Origin: Folioceros fuciformis
Lineage: Eukaryota > Anthocerotophyta > Anthocerotopsida > Anthocerotales
Reading direction: 5' to 3'
Length of the DNA stretch: 29,513 nt
Assembly: GCA_049999805.1 (NCBI GenBank)
Contig: JBNGIO010006356.1
Location: 636,059-665,571 of the forward strand
Position numbers and translations under genes: made by a program
In this document: positions 1 to 9,824 of the stretch, in pieces
How the letters are laid out: the number at the start of each line of letters is the position of its first letter
Position numbering within the stretch: position 1 is the stretch's first letter
The notes under the pieces: generated by a model
The model's database searches: none
The model's input: the letters and a program-made list of their open reading frames with translations, nothing else
Told to the model about the DNA's origin: nothing

Positions 1-664
1 TATCCTGAACCGCTTCCGCCTGCCTGTGCTCGAGACCATGCGCCCGCCGACTGGGATGGGCGCTACCAGAATTCGCCTGGAACCCGTAAGTTTTGATCGG
101 TGTCTGGCTGGGAACAAATAGACTCCATCCGTCAGCAGCGTTTCTGACTTTCCTGTTTCCTTCAGGACGCGATGGTGGCTCCTGGATACATGGCGAACGG
201 ACACAGCATGGTGTACTGCAGCAGGGGATCCGTCCGCGTGGAAGTGGTCAGGCCCAACGGTGAGCGCTGCTTGGACGAGGAAATGGAAGAGGGTCAAATG
301 TTGATGGTCCCCATGGGTCATCCGGTGATGAAGAGAGCTGGCCGCGAAGGTTGCGAGCTGATCGCCTTCACCACCACCGACATGTATGCGATACGCTTCC
401 TCACCACAAACCTGCTTCTGGGCGAATTCCTAATTCTTTTTAGCTGTTGTGATGTGAGCTTCCACTTGAGATGCGTGTGGTCCGTGTAAATGCAGGCCCA
501 TGGCGATGCACATGGCCGGGGAAAGCAGCGTGTTCAGGAACATGCCTCAGGAATTGCTGATGGCTGCATTCAACGTGGACCAGAAGCTGGTGACAGAGAT
601 GATGAAGCGCCGCACCAGACATGTTGCCATTCTGCCGCCGAGCCGTGACGAAAGAGAGGATTGA
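1..664 (+). CDS. 11S globulin (legumin-type cupin) C-terminal part, 5' truncated by window edge
   Basis: Three exons splice in frame: 2-85, 166-383 and 496-664, with GT-AG introns at 86-165 and 384-495 and a TGA stop at 662-664. The joined peptide (about 156 residues) matches the second cupin domain of seed 11S/12S globulins. Visible matches are a PVLETMRPPTGMGATRIRLEP-like strand lead-in, DAMVAPGYMANGHSMVYCSRGSVRVEVV, EGQMLMVPMGHPVMKRAG, then a helical tail AGESSVFRNMPQELLMAAFNV. The family stores nitrogen and carbon in vacuolar protein bodies of seeds; non-seed plants have related storage-like cupins. The N-terminal cupin and the signal peptide lie left of the window. The usual Asn-Gly processing site is not visible here. 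An AATAAA at 830-835 could be the polyadenylation signal. Family call is strong; a storage role in this organism is inference. Confidence 0.85.
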
Positions 665-829
665 CGCAGTTATAATCGTGGGGGCCACCCTCTTCACATC
701 GATCTCGAGATCGTCTACAAGAACCCGGAAGAACCACAAGTGTTTTGACTTCGATGAGAGAACGTGTCTGCATGTTGGGAAATTTGAGAGCTGGATTCAG
801 CATCTTGCTGACTAGCGCAATTCTGTCGT

Positions 830-835
830 AATAAA
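830..835 (+). terminator. candidate polyadenylation signal AATAAA
   Basis: A canonical AATAAA lies 166 bp downstream of the stop of the 11S globulin-like gene. It is the first such hexamer after that gene. No cleavage site can be proved from sequence alone. Confidence 0.4.
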
Positions 836-1237
836 GGTATCTTCTGGTGTTGTGGTTAGTGACGACTACTTTGATGCTTCCCCCGCAAAATGGATGAACG
901 GAAATGGAAGGCCCAGGCGGCGCGGACCACGGATGTGGAAAGCAGGATCCTGTCAGGGTTTCAACTCACCACGCGCTGGGACAACGCATTAGAGGTCAAA
1001 GGGGTGGCCATGGTTGATGCAGAACCCTCTGCCATCGATTGTGCCAGCCAGGGATAGATTCTCAAATGAGACTCCGGTACTAGCTGTGGCTTGAGGTCTC
1101 TAGCAAAGGCCGTTCGAGGGTTGTTTAACAGGGCCCGTTGAGAGGGAGAAGGTGGAGCCGGCTCGCCTCGCCGCTGCCACAACAATCCAAGACTCCATTG
1201 TCGGTGCGACATATCACGCTTTTGTCTGCACATTTAG

Positions 1238-1405
1238 ACCTACAGCCACAAGGCACACCAGCACAAGCTGTCCACCAGCTTGTTGCTTCTCAAGGATCTC
1301 CTCCATGAAATAGCCAATCCTCGAGAGCGGCGAGAAGACCTGAATAGGTACCTCTCCCTGCCCACGGCTGAACGCTTTCCTCACGCTTTCACTTTCTCGG
1401 ATTGA
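1238..1405 (+). other. coding-like 55-codon segment, no start codon, unrecognised
   Basis: Open from just after a TAG (1235-1237) to TGA (1403-1405). The translation has the texture of a folded helical protein, with segments LLLLKDLLHEIANPRERRED and RYLSLPTAERFPHAFTF, but no Met and no family I recognise. It could be an exon of a missed gene, a pseudogene fragment, or chance. An 81-residue antisense ORF covers much of the same DNA and looks less protein-like. Confidence 0.25.
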
Positions 1406-2237
1406 ACGAAACCTCCGCTCGCCATGGCGGGAACTCGAAGCGAGCAACACTCCCATCATCCGGACTGGTGAAGGTGAGACCTGTACTAATTTCCTTCAAC
1501 TTCGAATGCCTTCCGGCGTCAGTAGAAGACCATGGAATGGCGGACTAAGGTTTAGCCGAAAACGAAGAAGCTCAAGAGCTTTTCCAAACAAGATTGATGA
1601 CGCTTCGGCCGCACGCTCTGCGTACTCCAGGCTTGCGGCTCATTAGATGTTACACGCACGATGTGTCAATGTCATGAATGACCACAGCCGTGTCATGTCG
1701 TGTTCACATGTTCGCATGTGTACGAAATGTGAGTTGCGTGGGCCCGGGTTTCGTGACCTTTGGCTTGGTGTATTGCTTCGAGCCACACATCAAACAACAA
1801 TGCAGTTTGGACACGCGACTGCTGGAATACTTCCTACTCGTAGCCATTTCATGCTCTCACCGTGGCTGACCAGACCGGGCATTGGATGCTCTCTCTCCTC
1901 CATTTCAGCACGCCATGCGAAGTGGAGAAGCATTTTTTTTGGCGCTGTCTCGGCGGGCTTGTCATGCATTTCAGGTCAGCAGCTTTCTGAAGGAATCCTG
2001 ACTCCTGTATGCAGTAGTTGGGTGATTCGTCCTCTGCCTCCCGTTGCACAATCTTGTGTGACGGGAAGGACTTCATGCTGATGGGTATGAATCGGAATCC
2101 CTCTTTGCGTATTGCAGGACTGATTTGCAAGGCTCAGCTGGATATTCTCTGATCGGAGTCAAGTAGCTTAATTTTGCTCGGCAATGCCAGAAGCCAGAGC
2201 GTCTGGTTCATAGCTCCGTGTGTGCGGATCAGCAAAC

Positions 2238-5200
2238 ATGGGTAGCCCCACCGCTGCTATCTATTCTGTCCAACACTCCGTCATCAACAGCACTTGCCAC
2301 CGGCAGACCTTTCTTCACTGCTGCTCCAGTAAACTCCTGCGTTCTGAAAGTTCTGTCCATCCATGGCAGAAGTTACCTTCTCTGTTGAACCTGAGCAAGT
2401 CGTCTCCCCATCCCTTTATCCTATATGGCGCTGGCCGAAACTGTAGAAAGAGCCTGGCGACTGTTCAGGCAGTTTTGACCACAGATTCTAGTTCCAGGCT
2501 TGACAATCCAGACGATGAGAGTGGAAATAGACAATTAGCAGGGTCTGTGCTCGAGCCGAATGAAGGAAGTGGAGCAGGAGCAGAAGAGGGCAAAGAGCTC
2601 CTGAGTATAAAAGACTACATGCTGCAAGTCCAAGATTTGATAAAGCCGGATGGTGGTCCACCTAGGTGGTTCAGTCCTGTGGATGTAGGAGGATACCCAG
2701 CAGATGCGCCTCTTCTGCTCTTCGTTCCAGGTACTCTTTTGAAAACGACATCTTTATCCTGGTGATGTTCGCTTCCCCCTCTTGTACATATGGAAGTCAT
2801 TCTTCGTATCCCCATATGCAGGTATGGATAGCACAGGCTTGGGTTTACTTTTACATCAGCGCAATCTGGCAAGGTTGGTTGCCGCTCACCCATCTGATTA
2901 TGTTTGGGGTAAGTCCCGCTTGAATGTGAATTGAAAGACATGTCTAACTTTTGGCTATGCAGATTATTTGAAGTGAGGTGCTTGCACATCCCCCTCTATG
3001 ATCAAACCCCGTTCGAAGGTATGAGGACCTTGTGTCTGAGTTACTGCAGCAGGGTTGAAGGGCCCTAAGCAGCTGGTCTAAATTGCTAACGTCTGCAGGA
3101 CTTGTTGCAATCTTGGAGGAAACTGTTAGAGATGAGAGCTCTAAACGGAAAACTCCTATATACATAGTAGGAGAATCATTTGGCTGTTGTCTGGCCCTCT
3201 CTGTCGCTGCACGGAATCGTCAACTGGACCTCGTGCTGATTTTAGCGAACCCAGGTTGGCTTCTGATACCTTCATTTCCTCAACAAGTATCGTCACACTG
3301 TCCTTTTGTTCACAATGTTTTTGTCTTACAGCCTATCTAACGCACCCTGTATGATCATATCTGTAGCAACTTCTTTCGAACGAACACCGCTTCAACCACT
3401 ACTTCCTCTGCTTGACATAACTCCTGCAGGGGCCTTTAGGGTAGTCCCTTTCTTCCTCAGTACGACTCTTGGTGAGTGTAAGTTCGTGTCTCATGCACTT
3501 TTCTCTGTCATTGCAAACTTTCTAATGGAGAATGTCTTGAGTTGCAGGAAATCCAGTAAAGATGGCTTTAGCTGGTCTGGAAACAGGTTTATCTCCGTTG
3601 TTGAGAGCTAGAAAGCTAGCAGACGCACTGACAGGGTTGCTTCCAACCCTCCCTGTGAGTCCATGATTTACGTGGTATAGCACTTCTGCTGTGCAAATGT
3701 TGAGTTACGTCTTTCATGAATAACAGTTTGGCCTGTGTCATTGCAGACCCTTGCAGACATCCTACCCAAGGAGGTTATGCAATGGAAGATCAAGCTCATT
3801 AGATACGGTGCAAAATACACTAACTCACGACTTCATGCCGTGCAAGCAGAGGTTCTCTTGCTTGTGAGGTACATTACGTACAGAACGTACTCTCGTCGAG
3901 AACCTCCAGCTGGCTGAACTTGTACGAGCAATGATAATCTGGAGATGTGGTGATTTGCAGTGGGCAAGACCAGATGCTACCTTCTGCAGACGAAGCCAAA
4001 AGATTGAGAGGCATTCTGAAAAAGTGCCAAGTGCGCCTGTTCCCGGAAAATGGTCACACACTCCTTCTGGTACATAAACGCCTCCTGAGCTGGTGCAACA
4101 AGCTTGGAAGTTTCATGCAGAAATATTGTTCTGACTGTATCACGCGTTTGTCTGCCAGGAAGATGGATTGAACTTGGCTACTGTGATAAAAGGTACAAAC
4201 TCATACCGTCGTGGGAAAACATTCGACATTATCAGAGATTATACTCGACCTACTGACGTTGAGATCAAGGTTGCCCGTCAGGGACTAGAGTGAGTGTCTT
4301 TGTGCTGGCAACACGTGTCATTCTGAGAATCTGAGAAATCATGATAATCGCCCGACATGGGTTGCCTGTGCAGGCCGTTAAGGAGATTTTTCAGCCCCAT
4401 TTCGTGCACTCTAATGGAAGAAGGCCAAGTTCGACCTGGTTTTCCCACGGTTCTTGACACGAGCCGACCTCTGCTGTTTGTGGGAAATCACACCTTTGTG
4501 GGTTTTGATCTAGGATTCCTGGTTGATGAAGTCCTCCGGCAGTCGAATGTGTTACTGCGGGGCCTGGGCCACCCAATCATCACGATGAGCGCTCCTCCAG
4601 GTGGGAATCTGGTGGAGGCAGGGAATGTGAATGATTCACTTCGGCTGATGGGGGTGGTTCAAGTGAATGGAAGCAATCTGTACAAACTCTTGGAAAGTGG
4701 GCAGAGTGCTCTGCTGTATCCAGGCGGAGTTCGTGAAGCCTTCAAACGAAAGGTGAGTTCTCCTCCGTTCCCTTCAACTGTCTGTCCACTTTGCTGAAAT
4801 TGGAAGACTGAGATGTGCAAGTCCTCGATCCAGGGCGAAGCATATAAAGTGATATGGCCAGAAAGAGCGGAGTTTGTGAGGATTGCCATCCGTCATGGAG
4901 CTACCATTGTCCCTGTTGCGGCTGTTGGCGGAGATGACATTTTTGAAGTAAGCACCAATATTTCGTCTTGCGGCGTGGCCTTGAGCCAGCCAGACCCAGC
5001 GGGTCCCTGACCGTGTTGTCGCCTGCCGGCCTTTGCAACCAGATCCTCTTAAATCCCGAGGAGCTCGTCAAGCTACCTTTCATCGGCGAAAACATCAGGA
5101 AGACCGCTGAAGCCATTCCCCGGGCAAGGTGAGCCACATGCCGTGAGATTCCAGCTTGCGCTTGCAGATGGTGACTTGGATGTCAGGAACGCACCAATCT

Positions 5201-5602
5201 GTGGCATGGACGCGTTCAGGTTAGGTGCGGAAGGGGAGGTAGCGAATGAGGCGTTCGTGGCTCCACTTGGAATACCCAAGGCTCCCCCTCGACTGTACTT
5301 CCGCTACGGGAAACCAATCCCAACGCACGGTAAGACACGAAAGGCAGCCCAAGAACCGATGGTTGTGGGCAGGGTCCAGGAACTCATGCAACTTCTGGTC
5401 CTGGTTTGGTGATACAGGTCAGAGCCATCTTCTGCGGGATAGGAAAGCCACTCAGGAATTGTATTTACACGTGAAAGAAGAGATCGAGGCAGGGCTGAGC
5501 TACCTGCTCGAAAAACGTGAGCAAGATCCATACAAGGATTTAATTCCGAGACTCTGGTATGAAGGAAACCAGAAGAAACAGGCACCCACATTCGAGATGT
5601 AA
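2238..5602 (+). CDS. PES: phytyl ester synthase / diacylglycerol acyltransferase-like protein, plastid (14 exons, about 745 aa)
   Basis: Exons 2238-2730, 2822-2873, 2963-3018, 3099-3254, 3367-3471, 3548-3654, 3747-3868, 3961-4069, 4159-4289, 4374-4752, 4834-4947, 5043-5128, 5187-5329 and 5418-5602 join in one frame (2238 nt, 745 residues; Arabidopsis PES1 is about 700). In Arabidopsis, PES enzymes esterify phytol from chlorophyll breakdown with fatty acids in plastoglobules and also make triacylglycerol. Residues 1-120 are Ser-rich and look like a transit peptide. An alpha/beta-hydrolase half follows: PGMDSTGLG near 164, nucleophile elbow GESFG (Ser227), Asp367 in SGQDQMLPS and His396 in NGHTLLL. 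The acyltransferase half has VGNHTFVGFD (His483, Asp489, so an H-x5-D spacing) and LLYPGGVREAFKRK (557-570). The 5187 acceptor is uncertain; an alternative at about 5220 also keeps frame. The ATG at 2238 is chosen as the first Met of the open exon. Confidence 0.9.
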
Positions 5603-6135
5603 GACGCGCCACACAATGTGCGTGCATACATACATGAAGTGATCTTCCCACCCACCTCACATTCCGGTAGACAAGGCTTGTACACCGCCGTAGTAACCCA
5701 GTAGCCAAGGCTAAAACAACGGAAGCGGTCAACATTTATGGCAACGGCACAAAAGTGCACGGACGGCAGGATGCAGGAAGAGCAGGCAATCGCTTGTCAG
5801 AAAGAGCCGTCGAGTCATACAGGGAGACTGGAGACAAACTGCAGGTGGGCTGTAGTTTTCCGCCTCTTCACACTCTCACCCACAGAGGCTCCGTCACCGA
5901 GGCTTTTCTCAAGCCTCGAGGAGGAACTTGTAGGCAGCTCCGTCCAGAGCTGCCACTTCCGCTGAGAGAAGGAAAGTCATGCGAGAGCAGGTTGCGGGAA
6001 TGCAAGCCTGACAAGCCCCCACGCACAGGCAGCAGGGCCCTCGGCGGGCTCAGATCTCTTGCCTTGAATGAATCAAGGAGCTACGACTCAGTGAAGCTTG
6101 GATGGTCTTCAGCTTAGCGAGGGAGCTGCAGAAGC
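5603..6135. other. spacer between PES and HDR1-like genes
   Basis: No gene seen. It should hold the PES 3' UTR and the promoter and 5' UTR of the next gene on the same strand. Overlapping 75- and 120-codon ORFs here lack protein-like features. Confidence 0.5.
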
Positions 6136-6720
6136 ATGGATGATGAGAGCCGAGTGACGCCGCCCTTCAATGGCACGCGCTTGCCTGTCAGGCAGCGCCT
6201 GTCGGTGAAACGGAGGCTGAAGCCGGCGGCATCGGTGTCCCCTGCCACGGATCATGACATGGAGGAGCTGTCTGCGCGGAGACTGGCTTTGTTTGAGCCC
6301 TTGGGTCCTTCCAGCCTGAGCCAGATTGGGTCCCCCGAGAGCGTTATTCCTCCGCCGGACTTCGAGCCTTCCTCGAATCCCCGTGACTGGGTGCTAGGGA
6401 AGAAGCGGAAGCTGGTGAACGTGGATGTTGTGGAGAGCATGCGCAGGATTGCTGTACAGGAGATGAATCGGAAGGACAGAGAGATTAATGGCTTGAATGA
6501 ACAATTAGAGGAGGATGGGCGGACCATGGAGCTCATACAGATGCAGCTGCAGCAGGAACGATCTAAAAGACAGCAGGTGGAGCGTGAAAACGCAGTTTTG
6601 CAAGGCAAGGTGAACATGCTCATGGCTTACCTCCAGGAAACGGAGGAAGGAGAAGCGATGTCGGAAGACGGTGAACAAGGACACAGTGCAGATCCTGGGG
6701 CTACTCGCTTGCGACCATAA
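6136..6720 (+). CDS. HEADING DATE REPRESSOR 1-like coiled-coil protein (194 aa, single exon)
   Basis: One uninterrupted ORF. Order of features: basic Ser/Pro-rich N-terminus (1-40); [14 protein letters not shown] (46-58); [44 protein letters not shown] in the middle (71-114), beginning with a conserved proline-rich lead-in and a basic patch that could be a nuclear signal; a continuous coiled coil to about 168 ([31 protein letters not shown]); and a short acidic tail. The arrangement matches plant HDR1-type proteins. Rice HDR1 is a nuclear flowering repressor reported to act with an SnRK1-type kinase. Outside flowering plants the role is unknown, so function here is not assigned. The call rests on remembered family features rather than an alignment. 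Confidence 0.7.
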   Translation: MDDESRVTPPFNGTRLPVRQRLSVKRRLKPAASVSPATDHDMEELSARRLALFEPLGPSSLSQIGSPESVIPPPDFEPSSNPRDWVLGKKRKLVNVDVVESMRRIAVQEMNRKDREINGLNEQLEEDGRTMELIQMQLQQERSKRQQVERENAVLQGKVNMLMAYLQETEEGEAMSEDGEQGHSADPGATRLRP

Positions 6721-7314
6721 CTATGCTTTGATTTTGCTTCCCTTGCACCCTGGCTGACCTTGTATTATATGTTATGTATGTAGGAGATGAGGAGCTATGG
6801 CCAGCCAGCCATTCCTGTGTGTGGATCTATCGATTGATGCTTGCCCAGTTAGTATTCAGTAACGTATTCATTGCCCCAATATTGGATGGAACATTTCGGA
6901 ATGATAAGTGCAACCACTTTCTTGCAAGGAATAAGAGTATTGCAGAGAAGCATCTTGTCTTGTTGGCGCAAGCTCCCTTCAGACCTCACTCTTGGCTACA
7001 CAAGACCGGAAACGCAAGGCTGCGTTTGAAGAGACAAATTGTTCGGCTTCTCTTCCTTAGGTGTGCTAGGGCCTGCAAGCCTCGTCCGTGTGAATTTGCT
7101 GCTGTAGAAGGTTCCAACTACCAGATCCGGATTTTGACAGCGGCCGTGCATTGTAGTCTACTGTGGTGCGAAATACAAGGTAGCATGGAACAGTCCATGT
7201 TGCAGTCACGTGAACGGTGGTAGGTCAGGGAACGTCCCCGTAGCATGTGTAAGCAGTCTAAAATCCGTAACACTACAGAATAACCTACATGCCATTCCTT
7301 GTCGGCACATCCTT
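6721..7314. other. convergent 3' spacer (HDR1-like / DUF84 genes)
   Basis: Two genes converge on this interval, so it should contain both 3' UTRs. A 149-codon ORF at 6774-7223 (+) has no recognisable domain and is probably chance. Nothing else is seen. Confidence 0.45.
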
Positions 7315-8259
7315 TTAAGCTGGTTCTGGAAATTTGGTACCAGAGCCAGAAGGAATCACAGGGACGGAAGGACTGGAGAACAGCTCCGGATTGATGAAAG
7401 GAATAAGGGCCATTGTCATGGCGTGCTCATAGTAAGCTTGCGTCGTGATATCATTCCCAGCGAGAAGCCCCGCAGTTCCAGTTGAAGACTTGGTGCTTTC
7501 CCGCTTGAAGTGCTTGTCATCCACGTCTAACATCTCTTTACCACCTTCCACTGCACCATACACAGTCCAGTCCACAAACTTCGTCAAGGGTATGTAGTGA
7601 AGGAACCTAGGCTATGTTAAGAGCACCAAGAAGTGCGGAATACCTGCTATAAATTCAGCCAGCGGAGGAGGCAACATGAATGCTACTGTACGTGCCTTGC
7701 CCTCCAAATCCTTGCTAAGCACAACCGCCCATGCAAAACACAACAGCTGGGGCTCTTCAGTGAAACTGCACCATTCAACACCACCCTCGATAGCAACCAC
7801 AAAATCTGCCTCCTCGGCCATGTGGCCTGCGTTCTTCACTCTGTTTCTCGTTCCCCGCACACATTCTTCATCGCTGAAAGGCTGTTCACTCGCCTCAGAC
7901 TGCACACCTACGCTGCGAAAGTGGAGAGACGTGTCAGGGAACAGCCGCTGGAAAGCCGTTGTCACTGCATGCACTGTCACACGGTTCTTGGAAGCAACAA
8001 GCACTGTCATAGTATGGTGACCAACCAACATCTCCTGGGAGTGGGCTTGCCTCCAGTTGCTGTTGCTCATCACCAGTCTCCTTTGCCCAGAAACGTCAGC
8101 AGCCGAACCGCAAAAGAGGGAAGAATCGGGAGCAGCTACCAGAGCCCACCACCAGTTCTGAGCTGCTGCAGTCAACACCACACCGGATCTTCCAACTGGG
8201 GTCACTTGACTCAGGGGGGCAACAGCCTTGGCGCTGGGCGCCGACGGACGTGGTGGCAT
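7315..8259 (-). CDS. inosine/xanthosine triphosphatase, DUF84/YjjX family (two exons, about 283 aa)
   Basis: Exon 1 is 8259-7644, intron 7643-7551 (GTATTC to GTGCAG, 93 nt), exon 2 7550-7315. The family hydrolyses non-canonical purine nucleotides (ITP/XTP) and so cleans the nucleotide pool. The core begins at residue 84 with MTVLVASKNRVTVHAV, the typical N-terminal strand-loop-helix. It continues with FSDEECVRGTRNRVKNA, ADFVVAIEGGVEW and LPPPLAEFI. Exon 2 gives KEMLDVDDKHF, STGTAGLLAG and YYEHAMTMALIPF, the characteristic family C-terminus. The splice was chosen because it restores the expected spacing between LAEFI and GKEM; reading through gives a stop. If translation starts at 8259 there is an 83-residue Ala/Ser/Pro-rich extension, possibly organellar; starts at residues 77 or 84 would remove it. 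Confidence 0.82.
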
Positions 8260-9824
8260 TGCAAGGCTTTTGGCATTGCCTTCTCAATTGGACAAAGTAG
8301 ACGTCCATCAGTGCCGAGACACTTCGTGCTCCTTCAATTATTTTAGGATATACAAAATACACACGTTTGCGTACGCGTTTCGAGACGCTGGTGTGGAACT
8401 TGCGCAATACGCACTACAAACACGACCAGGCCCCCCAAGTTTGCGTGGTGAATCCGGTTTTCAGTTTTATCAATCATTAAAGCAGTACATCTTCAAACAA
8501 CAACAGGAGAGACCTAGTCCCTTTCTCAAGGGCCTGCAGATCACAAAATTCTTGCTGCCTTATCACAAGTCATTGATTTGGGCATCATAAGGGAAGGCAC
8601 TTAAAGGGCATGATTCCCTTCTTTGGAGACAACCTTTTTCTCCTCTGGAGACAACCTTCCCCTCCATACTCAATTCCCTACCAACCTATGTACATGTTCT
8701 TTTAAGAAGCCAAAGTAATAGTCAAGAAGAATCTAATAAGTTTAGCACTCAGTTGAGCCCATGTTCATTTTTGCTTCGTCGATGAGTCTTTACCAATCCC
8801 AACGAGATGGATATCAAGCTTGTCCATTCCTCATCTTGATGTCACAAGTCTTTCACTCTTTAGTTGTTTGAGAACCTTCCCATACTCCATCACAATGATC
8901 ACCCCTCTTCTGCAAGTCCTTGCATGTGATGACGACGCTTGCAATAGCTCTTCTAGTTGATCTCGATCTCCACTTATAAATTTCGCATAGCTTATAATGG
9001 TAAAAAGTATATCACTGGTCTTCTTTGGTGGAGACAAATCAAATGCTATCCAAGACCAAGAGAACAAATTACGCTCTTAAGACAAACTAAACAAAACTAT
9101 TCATGTCAAACATCTAAGTCATTGTAACTTAACAATCTGTATGATCTACATTGAGAGAATCACAAGTTCAAGAACAAGAAAGAACAATTTGTATCATAAA
9201 TACACTAGTTGGCCATTTTGCTTAAGTAATTATGATCATGTTTAGAGTGACATATTGTATATATATTTATCTTAATTTTTTTAATAACTTTATTCTTAAG
9301 GACATATTACAAGAGCTTTCACCATATAGGATTGACCACCTTCTATCACTTCACAACCCTATGTCAGCACTTTAGTGGGTCAGGCTTAGGGTTTATAGTT
9401 TGCCATACCTGCTCTCAGACCTAAGTGAAAACTATTCCAGCCATAAAATAGAGCTCCGAACCGTCGTGGTAGTTGGTAGTGGCGTGAAGAAAAATCTGAC
9501 GTACATGATTTTTTGATGGAAGGCGGGGTTTTGCCGACTAAGTGAAAGGTTTTGCCAGTGCGAAAGGTGTTTTCCGATCGGGGTCCTGATCACCGGAATT
9601 GGATACCCAGCAACAGCCAACAATGTTTTTAACTGTCGTCTTGCCGCCCGCATCCACTTTGAACGAGGCCTGTTCCTGTGTGCAAGCCATACCGGGGTGA
9701 TCTCACTCAGATGGCTCCTGCGCAACACTGGGTTGAGACGAACAGGAGTACCAGGTATTTGTGACTCTGGTTTCCTGAAGGGCATTGCTGCTGGGTTGGT
9801 TGAGCTACAATTTCTGCACTCTTA
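8260..9824. other. AT-rich spacer between divergent genes
   Basis: Head-to-head spacer of about 1.5 kb between the DUF84 gene (-) and the coiled-coil gene (+). It contains a decayed-looking minus-strand ORF (8831-9067), a short direct repeat of TGGAGACAACCTT at about 8621 and 8645, and a strongly AT-rich block at about 9080-9300. No convincing gene. Confidence 0.45.
8831..9067 (-). pseudogene. 78-codon coding-like ORF, probable gene or transposon remnant
   Basis: The translation is protein-like in its centre (FDLSPPKKTSDILFTIISYA, then GDRDQLEELLQASSSH and GVIIVMEYGKVLKQLKSERL). After the TGA the same frame stays open for about 22 more codons (GMDKLDIHLVGIGKDSSTKQ). That suggests a longer reading frame broken by a stop. 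I do not recognise a family. It lies in AT-rich DNA unlike the flanking genes. Confidence 0.25.

Larger units (their letters stand above)
665..2237. other. gene-poor spacer between the 11S globulin and PES genes
   Basis: About 1.5 kb with no convincing complete gene. Short ORFs on both strands lack recognisable motifs. The one segment that reads like protein is 1238-1405 (+), listed separately. A 55-codon ATG ORF at about 890-1057 (+) is too short and featureless to support. The right part should contain the promoter and 5' UTR of the PES gene, but I see no clear TATA element. Confidence 0.5.

Noticed and set aside
7633-8346. 237-codon plus-strand ORF over the DUF84 gene
   Set aside because: Antisense shadow. 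The minus strand carries clear DUF84 motifs in both exons.
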